Source: Chloroflexota bacterium (GTDB lineage Bacteria; Chloroflexota; Limnocylindria; Limnocylindrales; CSP1-4). From it: a stretch of DNA of 7,974 nt. The notes beneath the pieces were generated by a model. It worked only from the letters and a program-made list of their open reading frames with translations. It was not told the DNA's origin and made no database searches. Shown in pieces: positions 1-6,826 of the stretch. The stretch's first letter is position 1. Each line of letters begins with the position of its first letter. The DNA is taken from positions 1-7,974 of the forward strand of contig JACDBP010000396.1 in assembly GCA_013694835.1 (NCBI GenBank), written 5' to 3'. The translations under genes were made by a program, and so were the position numbers.

Positions 1-15
1 AGCGGGAATCGCGGC

Positions 16-1431
16 TCAGCGGGCCGCCACGGCCTCCCGGAGAGCGGGCGGGGCCGGGCGGCGCTTCGGCTGTGGGCGGATGTAACGCTCGGCCCACTGG
101 CGTGAGCCGGCGATCCCGAGCTGGTCGAACAGGTAGCGGAATTTCGCTTCCTGCGTGGCGATGATCTCGTCCCTGGTGGTGAGCTCCCACAGCTCCCGCT
201 TGAAGGGACCGAGCGCCTTCTTCCGCGTCTTGTAGAGCGAGACCGACTCGTCCTCGCCCGGCTTCCACTCGTCGGCCGTATTGACGCGGCACCAGTCCTC
301 GATCCGGGTGCGCAGCTCGGGCGGGAACGCGGAGTGGTCGTAGAGCAGGTTCTGGAACCCCGTCGCGAGGTGGACCTCGGCCGTCTCGACCTCCGGAAAA
401 CGGTGGAACAGCTCGTCGGGGAGGGTCGAAGCGCCGTGCTGGACGGCGCCGGCAAGGCCGTATTCGCGACACACCTCGGAGAGACGCCGCAGGGTGTCGA
501 AGTCGAGCGCGACCTCCGCGACGCCACCGCCCGGCAATGGCACGCCACCGTGGCTGGTGCCGGTCTGCACGCTCACCTTGCTGACGCCGATGGCCTCTGC
601 ACCGGCTCGCCGCGCCAGCTCGCGGCGGTAGCCGTCCAGGTAGACGCGTAGCTCGGCCTCGTTGGAGTTCTCCTTGCCGACCTCGCCGATCTCCCCGCCG
701 ACGGAGACCGTCTCGCCCTCGGGCTCCACCTCGCGGATGACGGCGGTGATCTCGGCCGCCCGCTCGTAGTTCGTCCGCTGCTGGCTGTCGACATCCGGCA
801 ACGTCAGGTCGACGAGGGTCGACGAGTCGATGTCGATGTTGCGATAGCCCGCCCGGACGGCGTCGGCGGTCGCCTTCCGGATGGCCTCGGTCGTGCCTTC
901 GGGGTCCGTGACGTACTTCTTCACGTTGAACTGGTAGTGGTCGCCCTGGACGAAGACCGGGCCACGCCAACCGGCGGCGATCGCTCCGGCGAGGACGCTG
1001 GTGATGAATTCGCCGGGCCGCTGGTAGGTGTACTCCTGCTCGCTCCGCGCGAGCTCCAGGATGACCGTGCCGGCTTCCAGTCCAGCCGCCGCCCGGAGGA
1101 TGGCGCCGCTCATGTCCATCACCTGGGTCCGGAGGTTGATCGCCGGCACCGTGAACCCGCCGAGCTCGCCGCGGCCGCGAGCCATGTACAGCTCGTGGAT
1201 GCTGGCCGAGGGTGCACCGAGGAGGATCGATGCTTCCCAGACGATCCAGCGGGCGGCTTCCACGGTCGGCTCGTCGTCGCTGAATGTGGCGGTCCACGCC
1301 ACGGCGCGGATGCCGCGATCACGAAACGCCATCTCGTCCTCGATCACGAGCTGTTCGCCGTCCAGGCGAGTGATACCGTCGAGTTGAGCGAGCAGTTCGA
1401 TGACTGACCCGGCGGGGGTGGGATGGCTCAT
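16..1431 (-). CDS. Class II fructose-bisphosphate-aldolase-like protein
   Basis: The 471-residue protein resembles zinc-dependent class II aldolases, which cleave or form ketose bisphosphates such as fructose 1,6-bisphosphate in the cytoplasm. Visible family features are GGFTVPAINLR (91-101), the VQGDH segment with Asp164-His165 (catalytic Asp and first zinc His), GGEIGEVG (245-252, metal/active-site Glu), the TSHGG loop with His294, and VQHGAS with His332 as probable third zinc ligand. The usual family length is about 280-360 residues; this one has roughly 90 extra residues before the barrel and a long basic C-terminal tail, so the substrate may not be fructose bisphosphate. The ATG at 1431 is chosen because GGAGGT lies 6 nt upstream; the frame stays open for 50 more codons, but that part has no family resemblance. 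The gene lies 218 nt beyond the VWA gene and probably has its own transcript. The family is fairly sure, the exact substrate is not. Confidence 0.85.
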   Translation of the reverse strand: MSHPTPAGSVIELLAQLDGITRLDGEQLVIEDEMAFRDRGIRAVAWTATFSDDEPTVEAARWIVWEASILLGAPSASIHELYMARGRGELGGFTVPAINLRTQVMDMSGAILRAAAGLEAGTVILELARSEQEYTYQRPGEFITSVLAGAIAAGWRGPVFVQGDHYQFNVKKYVTDPEGTTEAIRKATADAVRAGYRNIDIDSSTLVDLTLPDVDSQQRTNYERAAEITAVIREVEPEGETVSVGGEIGEVGKENSNEAELRVYLDGYRRELARRAGAEAIGVSKVSVQTGTSHGGVPLPGGGVAEVALDFDTLRRLSEVCREYGLAGAVQHGASTLPDELFHRFPEVETAEVHLATGFQNLLYDHSAFPPELRTRIEDWCRVNTADEWKPGEDESVSLYKTRKKALGPFKRELWELTTRDEIIATQEAKFRYLFDQLGIAGSRQWAERYIRPQPKRRPAPPALREAVAAR

Positions 1432-1437
1432 GGTCGG

Positions 1438-1443
1438 ACCTCC
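1438..1443 (-). promoter_or_regulatory. Ribosome binding site of the aldolase gene
   Basis: On the minus strand this reads GGAGGT, 6 nt before the ATG at 1431. It is the strongest Shine-Dalgarno match seen before any start in the window. It decides the start at 1431 over the in-frame ATG at 1581. Confidence 0.8.
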
Positions 1444-1557
1444 GGGCGACGGTTTGCAGGTCGGTCGGTGACCTGGCAGGGAGCGGGAGAAGTCGTGCGA
1501 TGGTAACGCCGCGACTCGGTCAAAGGGCGCTCCCGACTTCAGCTGACGGCACCACTC

Positions 1558-1653
1558 GTGCGGGCTCTCGGGCGTGACCACACCGCGGTCGTGGCCGGCG
1601 CGGGCATCTTCGGCGTCATCGCGGCGCTGCTGCGACGATCCGCCCGAGGCTAG
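1558..1653 (+). pseudogene. Possible relic of an FAD-dependent oxidoreductase N-terminus
   Basis: From GTG 1558 the plus strand encodes 31 residues containing VVAGAGIFGVIAALLRRSAR and then TAG. The GAGIFG hexad preceded by a hydrophobic strand and followed by small residues and an amphipathic helix closely matches the dinucleotide-binding start of DAO-type FAD oxidoreductases. The frame ends immediately, and its TAG shares a CTAG palindrome with the TAG of the opposing VWA gene. No Shine-Dalgarno sequence precedes the GTG. It could be a relic of a lost gene, a small one-helix membrane peptide (hydrophobic core then RRSAR), or chance. What is seen is the motif; gene decay is an inference. Confidence 0.3.
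1578..1594. repeat. GC-rich near-palindrome
   Basis: CCAC-ACCGCGGT-c-GTGG is an inverted repeat with an 8-bp perfect palindromic core (ACCGCGGT) and one unpaired C. There is no loop, so it suits a protein-binding site better than a hairpin. It lies about 150 nt upstream of the aldolase start. Such palindromes also arise by chance in GC-rich DNA. Confidence 0.25.
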
Positions 1654-3740
1654 ACCGTTGGCGCTTTCTTGCCGACGTAATCGACCAGCACGTACTCGCC
1701 GAGGCGCTCCGGGGTGGCGTAGAAGGCGCGGCCGCGATTGAGCCGCGTCATGCGCTCCACGAACTCTGTCAACGTGCGGGATCGCTCGAGCATGAACGTG
1801 TTGATGGTGATGCCCTCGCGCGTGCAGCGGGCGACCTCGCGGAGCGTCTCCTGGATGGTGCGGCGGGTCGGCGGATAACTGAACTCGACCTGGCCAGCCT
1901 CGAAGTGGGCGGTCGGCTCGCCGTCGGTGATCACGATGATCTCCCGATTCCCGCGGTGCGAGCGGGCCAGCAGCCGCCGCGCCAGCATCAAGCCGTGCTG
2001 AAGGTTGGTGCCGTACTCGTATCCCTGCCAGGAGAGCCCGGCGAGCGCGCCCGGGCGGATCTCGCGAGCGTAATAGGCGAAGCCGACGACGTGCAGCTCG
2101 TCCCGTGGGAACTGGGTGCGGATGAGCGTGTCCAGCGCGACGGCCATTTTCTTGGCAGCCAGGAAACAGCCGCGCAGCAGCATCGAGCGGCTCATATCGA
2201 CCAGCAGCACCGTGGAGGCATCGGTCAGCTGCTCGGTCTCGAAGACCGAGAAGTCCGCCGGTGACAGGCGCAGCGGCCCCATACCACGCGACTGGTGGCC
2301 GTTCTCCTCGCGCGCAAGCGCGTTCGCCAGCGTCCGCCTCAGGTCGAGGTGGAAGGGTCGCCCGAACTCGTAGGGCCGCGATTCCTCGGTGCGCTCGCCA
2401 CCAAGCCCGCGCCGGTCCACGCCATGCCCGCCGAACGCGTCGCGTCGCAGCCGCCGGAACAGTTCGTCCAGCACCTTCTGGCCCAGCTTGCGGGTGCCCC
2501 GGGGTGTCAGCTCCATGCGCTCGCCGTCCCGTTCGATGTACCCGGCCTCTTCCAGCGTCCGCGCCAGGTCCCGCAGCGCCTGCAGCTCCTGCGCCGATCG
2601 CTCGTCGAGCAGCTCGCGGACCTCGTCGACGTCGGCATCCGGGACCCCGAAACCCTCCCCGCCCGCGGCGAGTCGCTCGGCAAGCCTGTCCATCCGCTCG
2701 ATGCGGCCCATCTGCTGGAGTGCCCCCTCGAGCGACAGAGGTTCGTCGCCGCGAAACGCCATGCGATCGCCCAGGCCATCGGGGAGTAGCTCGTCAAGCG
2801 TCGCGGCAAGCTGGGCCAGGTCCCAGCGGAGACGGTCGTCGCGCAGCAGCGCATCCATCATCGAGCGCAGCTCGTCGCGCTGCGCCGGGGTCATCGAAGC
2901 GAGCAGCGACTGCATGGCGGCCATCCGCTGCGCCAGCTGCTCGATGATGTCATCGAGCGTCCGCGCACCCGGGAAGAACCTGCCGTGCCGCGCGAGGAAC
3001 TCAGACGGGTCCGGATCGCCGCCGTCCAGCCGCTCCTCCAGCAAGTGGTTCAGGTCGCGCACCATCTCGCGGTTCGCCGCCAGCGCCTCCGGGGTGACGT
3101 CCCTGATGGACTCGGACAGGCCCCGGAAATATGAGTCCAGGACCTGGCCACGCAGTCGTTCCTGGAGGGCATCGAATCGATCGCGCGCCGCAGGCTCCAG
3201 GAAGTCGTACTCCTGCAGCCCACGGATCCGTCCTCCCGGGTCCTCCGGCAGTGCGTCCAGCGCAGCCTGGCGTCTGCTGGCCATGTCCGACAACATCTGG
3301 CGGAGCGACGCGTCCCCGGCGGAGGGGCTGCCCGCCTCCCCCATGCGCCGCTCGATGCCGTGACGCTCCGTTTCGATGATGGCATCGAGCTCCTCGCGGA
3401 CATCGGCCAGCACGTCCCCCAGTCGGTAACGCTCGAGGAGCTCGCGCCGCCGCTGCGCCAGACGACCCAGCAGCTCCCGCAATCCAGCAAGGTCCGGCCG
3501 GCCGGATCCGTCGACCGGCCGACGGATGCCGCGCTGCATCAGCCGGCGCAGCGCCTCGGACAGGTCACCTTCGGCCATCACATCGTCGGACAGCGTCTCG
3601 AGGATCTCGTCCGCGTCAAGGTCCGGCAGCGACTGGGTGCCGTCCCAGCGCCGGTACCGGACGCTCGGGACGAGAGATCCGGTCGGGCGCACGATGTCAG
3701 GACCGCGAAGGTCACCCCGATCCGCGCCGTGGAAGGTCAT
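1650..3740 (-). CDS. VWA-domain protein, partner of the AAA+ ATPase (COG4867-like)
   Basis: The 696-residue protein has no signal peptide or membrane segment. Residues about 1-390 are charged and helical, with many Arg/Glu/Leu stretches likely to form coiled coils. Residues about 395-435 (GYIERDG, then LTPRG) look like a winged-helix-type segment. The von Willebrand factor A domain follows from about 508, with a complete metal-ion-dependent adhesion site: DMSRS (Asp515, Ser517, Ser519), Thr578 in GTNL and Asp606 in ITDGEP. In chelatase and MoxR systems such a protein binds the AAA+ ring through Mg2+ and acts as an adaptor to the target. The start overlaps the hydrolase stop as ATGA, which implies translational coupling; the upstream GGTGG is a weak ribosome site, and a GTG at 3692 is an alternative. 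The general type is confident, the target unknown. From memory, the mycobacterial Rv0958/Rv0959 pair is of the same kind. Confidence 0.88.
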   Translation of the reverse strand: MTFHGADRGDLRGPDIVRPTGSLVPSVRYRRWDGTQSLPDLDADEILETLSDDVMAEGDLSEALRRLMQRGIRRPVDGSGRPDLAGLRELLGRLAQRRRELLERYRLGDVLADVREELDAIIETERHGIERRMGEAGSPSAGDASLRQMLSDMASRRQAALDALPEDPGGRIRGLQEYDFLEPAARDRFDALQERLRGQVLDSYFRGLSESIRDVTPEALAANREMVRDLNHLLEERLDGGDPDPSEFLARHGRFFPGARTLDDIIEQLAQRMAAMQSLLASMTPAQRDELRSMMDALLRDDRLRWDLAQLAATLDELLPDGLGDRMAFRGDEPLSLEGALQQMGRIERMDRLAERLAAGGEGFGVPDADVDEVRELLDERSAQELQALRDLARTLEEAGYIERDGERMELTPRGTRKLGQKVLDELFRRLRRDAFGGHGVDRRGLGGERTEESRPYEFGRPFHLDLRRTLANALAREENGHQSRGMGPLRLSPADFSVFETEQLTDASTVLLVDMSRSMLLRGCFLAAKKMAVALDTLIRTQFPRDELHVVGFAYYAREIRPGALAGLSWQGYEYGTNLQHGLMLARRLLARSHRGNREIIVITDGEPTAHFEAGQVEFSYPPTRRTIQETLREVARCTREGITINTFMLERSRTLTEFVERMTRLNRGRAFYATPERLGEYVLVDYVGKKAPTV

Positions 3741-4474
3741 GTGGGTACCGCCACCTCCGGCTGGAGCGCGGAGATGCCGATGAGGAGTGCCGCGAGGCGG
3801 TCGGGCGCGATCACGTGGGCATCGTGGCCGACCGGTAGGTCGTGCTGGTCCCAGCTCTCGCTACGTGCGCGGTCCGCGAAGCTGCGGAACAACCACGTAG
3901 CCTTGGCGCCCGGAGGCGCGCAATCGACGTAGCTGCGTGGCACCGACTCGACCGCGTCCGTGAGTCGCACGGGCTGGTCCAACGTCGCCAGCGGGTGTGG
4001 ACCCAGATGACCGCCGTACCAGCCGGCGATGTCCGCCGGGAGGCCCAGGTCGTCGAACGGCAACGGGACCTGCCACCCGTCTCCGTCCGTCCGAGCCAAC
4101 GCCCGGAGGCGCTCGACGAAGCGGACCGGCGAGAGGTCGTTGACCGACTCTCCGTCACGCGGCACGAAAGCATCGACATAGACGAGGCGTCGGATCCGCT
4201 CGGGCACGCGGTCTGCGACTCCGGTCACGACCGCGCCGGCGTAGCTCTGGCCGACGAGCACGACGTCGACGAGGTCCTCGGCCTCGAGCACGCCGATGAC
4301 GTCCTTTATGTGCGTCTCGAGGTCGACCTTCGGATGGCCGAGGTGACGCCGCTCGCCGAGCCCGGTCAGGGTCGGCCGGTAGGTGACGTGCCCGGCGGTC
4401 ACGAGTCGATCGGCGACAGGCCGCCACTCCCAGCCACCGCCCCACCCGCCATGGACGAGGACGAAGGTGGCCAT
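3737..4474 (-). CDS. Alpha/beta-hydrolase, esterase/hydroxynitrile-lyase-like
   Basis: This 245-residue cytoplasmic alpha/beta-hydrolase starts with FVLVHGGWGGGWEW (4-17), the oxyanion-loop signature. It carries the nucleophile elbow GQSYAG with Ser77 and ends with VGHDAHVIAP, whose His217 is the probable catalytic base. The acidic residue of the triad cannot be assigned safely. The start and the GHDA motif resemble the small salicylate-esterase/hydroxynitrile-lyase-like bacterial branch, which acts on small esters or related compounds; the substrate here is unknown. The gene begins 8 nt after the AAA+ stop and ends in a 4-nt overlap with the VWA start, so it is co-translated with both. A hydrolase between these two partners is unexpected. 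It could be a recent insertion or a working member of the system; codon use resembles its neighbours, so recent foreign origin is not evident. Confidence 0.9.
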   Translation of the reverse strand: MATFVLVHGGWGGGWEWRPVADRLVTAGHVTYRPTLTGLGERRHLGHPKVDLETHIKDVIGVLEAEDLVDVVLVGQSYAGAVVTGVADRVPERIRRLVYVDAFVPRDGESVNDLSPVRFVERLRALARTDGDGWQVPLPFDDLGLPADIAGWYGGHLGPHPLATLDQPVRLTDAVESVPRSYVDCAPPGAKATWLFRSFADRARSESWDQHDLPVGHDAHVIAPDRLAALLIGISALQPEVAVPT

Positions 4475-4482
4475 TCCGGTTT

Positions 4483-5907
4483 CTAGTGGCTGTAGCGGAC
4501 GGCGCCATCGACGCGGTCCTTGTTCAGGCGCCGGTGCAGGTGCAGCCCCTCCAACAGGAACTCGACCGCCGACGCGATGGATGCCGGGGACTCGCCGACG
4601 CCCAGGCGCATCACGGCCTCCCCGAGGCCGGGGGTCTCGCGCACCCAGCGCACATAGTCGCGCGCCGCCAGCCGTTCGCCGGTCTCGATGATGAGCCCCG
4701 TGTCGAAGGCGAGCACGACCTCGTCGAGCTCGTCGATGTCGACGCGACGGGCGAAGGTGTTGTGGAGTGCCCGGCTGAGGAGCCGGTCGACGATCCGTTC
4801 CTCGGGCGTGTCGTCGCTCAGGGTTTCCAGCTCGATCTTGCCCGTCGTCGAGGCAAGCAGGGCACCCAGGTCGGAGACACGCGGTGCCGCCGTCGACTCG
4901 CCGAGCCGCACGGCGCGCCGGAACGCGTTGGCGACCGCGGTCTCCAGGTTCGTGATCGAGACCCGAACGCTGACGCCCGATCGCTGGCTGATCTCCGGCG
5001 AGCGCCGTGCGAGATGTGTCAGCTCCGCGATGAGCTCCAGCATGAAGTCGGGCTCTTCGATCGACGGCAGGCCGTCGCCGTCATCGAACCGGACGCGCTC
5101 CTGGAGCATGATCTCGATCTCGTGCTCCAGTGTCCGCGGGTAGTGGGTCCGGATCTGCGACCCGAGCCGGTCCTTGAGCGGGGTGATGATCCGGCCGCGG
5201 CTGGTGTAGTCCTCCGGGTTCGCGCTGGCCACCACGAGCAGGTCGAGTGGCAGCCGCAGCATGTACCCGCGCACCTGCACGTCCCGTTCCTCGAGGATGT
5301 TGAGGAGGCCGACCTGGATCCGTTCCGCGAGGTCCGGCAACTCGTTGATGGCGAAGATGCCGCGGTTGGTGCGCGGGATGAGCCCGTAGTGGATCGTCGA
5401 TTCGTCGGCCAGGTACCGACCCTCGGCGACCTTGATCGGATCGACCTCACCGATGAGGTCGGCGATCGTGATGTCAGGCGTGGCCAGCTTCTCCGCGTAC
5501 CGACGTTCACGCGGCAGCCAATCGAGCGGCGTCGCGTCACCCATCAGCGCGATGCGCTGGCGCGCGGCGGCGCTGACCGGCGCGAACGGCTCGTCGTTGA
5601 GCTCGCCGCCCTCGACGACGGGAATCGACGCATCCAGCAGGCCGACCAGCAGCCGCGCCATGCGGGTCTTGGCCTGGCCGCGCTCGCCCAAAAAGACGAT
5701 GTCCTGGCCGGCGAGGATGGCGTTCTCGACCGCGGGCAGCACGCTCTCGTCGAAGCCCACGATGCCACGGAAGATCGGCTCGTCCCCGGCGATGCGCTCG
5801 ATCAGGTTCGCACGCAGCTCGGCCTTGACGGTCCTCGGTCGGTACCCGGCGGCGCGCAGCTCGCCGATGGTCCCGGGACGCTCGGCTGACGTGGCTGTTG
5901 TGGTCAT
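4483..5907 (-). CDS. AAA+ ATPase, magnesium-chelatase subunit I / MoxR-like
   Basis: This 474-residue ATPase belongs to the helix-2-insert AAA+ group with magnesium chelatase subunit I and MoxR. Walker A is GERGQAKT (74-81, Lys80-Thr81). The Walker B strand ends GIFAINEL, with Asn188-Glu189 in place of the usual Asp-Glu. Sensor 1 is SAN (228-230), Arg247 in PLKDR is the probable arginine finger, and SGVSVR (310-315) suits sensor 2. Residues about 145-180 form the insert before Walker B. The C-terminal third is the helical lid plus an extension. It would form an ATP-driven ring working with the VWA protein encoded two genes downstream; no tetrapyrrole genes are nearby, so a chlorophyll role is unlikely. 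The ATG at 5907 is preferred over that at 5937 because GAGGAG sits just before it and the upstream gene ends there; the extra 10 residues would overlap that gene. Confidence 0.9.
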   Translation of the reverse strand: MTTTATSAERPGTIGELRAAGYRPRTVKAELRANLIERIAGDEPIFRGIVGFDESVLPAVENAILAGQDIVFLGERGQAKTRMARLLVGLLDASIPVVEGGELNDEPFAPVSAAARQRIALMGDATPLDWLPRERRYAEKLATPDITIADLIGEVDPIKVAEGRYLADESTIHYGLIPRTNRGIFAINELPDLAERIQVGLLNILEERDVQVRGYMLRLPLDLLVVASANPEDYTSRGRIITPLKDRLGSQIRTHYPRTLEHEIEIMLQERVRFDDGDGLPSIEEPDFMLELIAELTHLARRSPEISQRSGVSVRVSITNLETAVANAFRRAVRLGESTAAPRVSDLGALLASTTGKIELETLSDDTPEERIVDRLLSRALHNTFARRVDIDELDEVVLAFDTGLIIETGERLAARDYVRWVRETPGLGEAVMRLGVGESPASIASAVEFLLEGLHLHRRLNKDRVDGAVRYSH

Positions 5908-5910
5908 CGT

Positions 5911-5916
5911 CTCCTC
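5911..5916 (-). promoter_or_regulatory. Ribosome binding site fused to the upstream stop codon
   Basis: The minus strand reads TGAGGAGACGATG across this junction. TGA is the stop of the upstream gene, GAGGAG the Shine-Dalgarno sequence and ATG the AAA+ start at 5907. The spacing of 3 nt after GAGGAG is short. The arrangement implies translational coupling of the first two operon genes. Confidence 0.7.
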
Positions 5917-6820
5917 ACGCGTGCGGCTCCTGGCCACCGTGCTGGTGGTCGTGGGCCGGATGACGCATCCCGTTGGTCGCGGCGGTCCGTTCCAACTGTT
6001 CCTCGAGCCGGTATCGGTCCATCGCCAGGCGAAGCTCCGCGGGCTCTGTCACGCCTGCGTGCATGAGTCCGTGCAGAAAGGCCGAGCGGCGAGCCTGCAG
6101 CCGCTCCAGGTCCGCCTGGGTCCGGCCGACGCGGATGGCCAGCTCGGGCGTCACTCCCCAGGCGAAGTGCTCGAAGGTGTCGCTGCGCGGGTCCCACGTG
6201 GCGAGGACCGCCGGCGGCCGCCGCTGGAGGTGGCCGTGACCGTCGCGTTCGACGGGCCGAAGGTAGTGGGCGGCAACGACGCGCAGCCGGTCGCCGGGCT
6301 CGACGGCCCGCTGGACGAGCACGACGCCAAGACGCCGTATCTCGTCCTCCCCTAGGGCCGCCGGCGGGGCCGCGAGGACGCGATACAGCTCATCGAGGGA
6401 ACCTGCCGTGATGATCGCAGCGAGCAGCCTGCCGCGGGCAAGGTCCGGGCCGTGCTCCATGCGGGCGAGCTCATCGATCGGCATCAGGCCCGGTCGACCC
6501 GCGTCCATGCCGCGGGTGGGCGTCACCATGCCCATGACGCCCTCGGCGGTGGCCGCAGCGGCGAGCGGCTCACCCGCGACGACCAACGGCACGCCGCCCT
6601 CGGCCAGCAACCACACGAGACCGGCCAGGTCGGCGTCCATGGCTCCGGCTGCGAGGAGCCGCGTGATCGTGCGCGGCGGGGCTCGGCGGTGCCCGGCCGC
6701 GGCCTCGGAAGTGAGGTCCACCGGCTGTCCAATAGCGAGGTTTCGTTCGGCGGGCCAGCGTACGCGCGTCGCCTCGGGAGCGTCAATCACAGCATCGCCG
6801 GCCGCCGGGTGGCCTAGCAT
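5915..6820 (-). CDS. Secretion-ATPase-like protein lacking a P-loop, operon head
   Basis: This 301-residue protein has no signal peptide. Residues about 50-85 (RTITRLLAAG, then LVWLLAEGGVPLVVAG) recall the segment leading to Walker A in CpaF/VirB11-type secretion ATPases. Here, however, GEPLAAAATAEG (83-94) follows and has no Gly-Lys-Thr/Ser. A PIDEL (114-118) could be a Walker-B relic. Further on are a GSLDELYRVL segment (140-149), RLGVVLVQR (163-171) and PPAVLATWD (202-210) ahead of a helical C-terminus. The end is histidine-rich: five His between 287 and 300. The protein is probably a non-ATP-hydrolysing accessory of the AAA+/VWA module. The family link rests on remembered resemblance and is only moderately sure. 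The ATG at 6820 has a distant GAGGGG about 11 nt upstream; GTG at 6790 or 6721 are alternative starts. In-frame sequence beyond 6820 is antisense to the lipoprotein gene and rejected. Confidence 0.65.
   Translation of the reverse strand: MLGHPAAGDAVIDAPEATRVRWPAERNLAIGQPVDLTSEAAAGHRRAPPRTITRLLAAGAMDADLAGLVWLLAEGGVPLVVAGEPLAAAATAEGVMGMVTPTRGMDAGRPGLMPIDELARMEHGPDLARGRLLAAIITAGSLDELYRVLAAPPAALGEDEIRRLGVVLVQRAVEPGDRLRVVAAHYLRPVERDGHGHLQRRPPAVLATWDPRSDTFEHFAWGVTPELAIRVGRTQADLERLQARRSAFLHGLMHAGVTEPAELRLAMDRYRLEEQLERTAATNGMRHPAHDHQHGGQEPHA
6815..6820 (+). promoter_or_regulatory. Candidate -10 box for a leaderless transcript
   Basis: TAGCAT fits the TANNNT -10 pattern and ends 6 nt before the GTG at 6827, so transcription would start at or next to the start codon. 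No Shine-Dalgarno sequence lies in the GGCGAG between them, which agrees with leaderless translation. No clear -35 is seen. The last three bases are the complement of the ATG of the divergent operon, so polymerase here would cover that start. Confidence 0.5.
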
Positions 6821-6826
6821 GGCGAG

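Larger units (their letters stand above)
1432..1649. other. Intergenic region between the VWA and aldolase genes
   Basis: This is the only sizeable non-coding gap (218 nt). It must carry the aldolase leader and probably its promoter. A TTGACC hexamer lies on the minus strand at 1523-1518, but no convincing -10 box sits 16-18 nt further on, so no promoter is claimed. No terminator hairpin with a T-run follows the VWA stop. The gap also holds a GC-rich near-palindrome (1578-1594) and a short plus-strand frame with a Rossmann-like motif (1558-1653). Confidence 0.6.

Noticed and set aside
1432..1581. 50-residue N-terminal extension of the aldolase
   Set aside because: A GGAGGT ribosome site sits 6 nt before the internal ATG at 1431, and the extension shows no family resemblance.
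1432..1649. Riboswitch, T-box or terminator in the intergenic gap
   Set aside because: A TGGTGCC segment briefly recalled a T-box bulge, but the conserved context is absent, and no stem followed by a T-run is present on either strand.
2261..3363. Several plus-strand frames opposite the VWA gene
   Set aside because: They are Arg/Ser/Ala-rich shadows of the VWA coding sequence, which has a complete MIDAS motif on the minus strand.
4486..5889. 467-codon open frame on the plus strand
   Set aside because: It lies entirely opposite the AAA+ gene, whose Walker and sensor motifs are intact; long antisense frames are expected in GC-rich coding DNA, and its product has no recognisable motif.
4483..5907. 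Role in chlorophyll or cobalamin magnesium/cobalt chelation
   Set aside because: No tetrapyrrole gene or large chelatase subunit lies in the window, and the VWA partner is of the uncharacterised COG4867-like type, not BchD/CobT.
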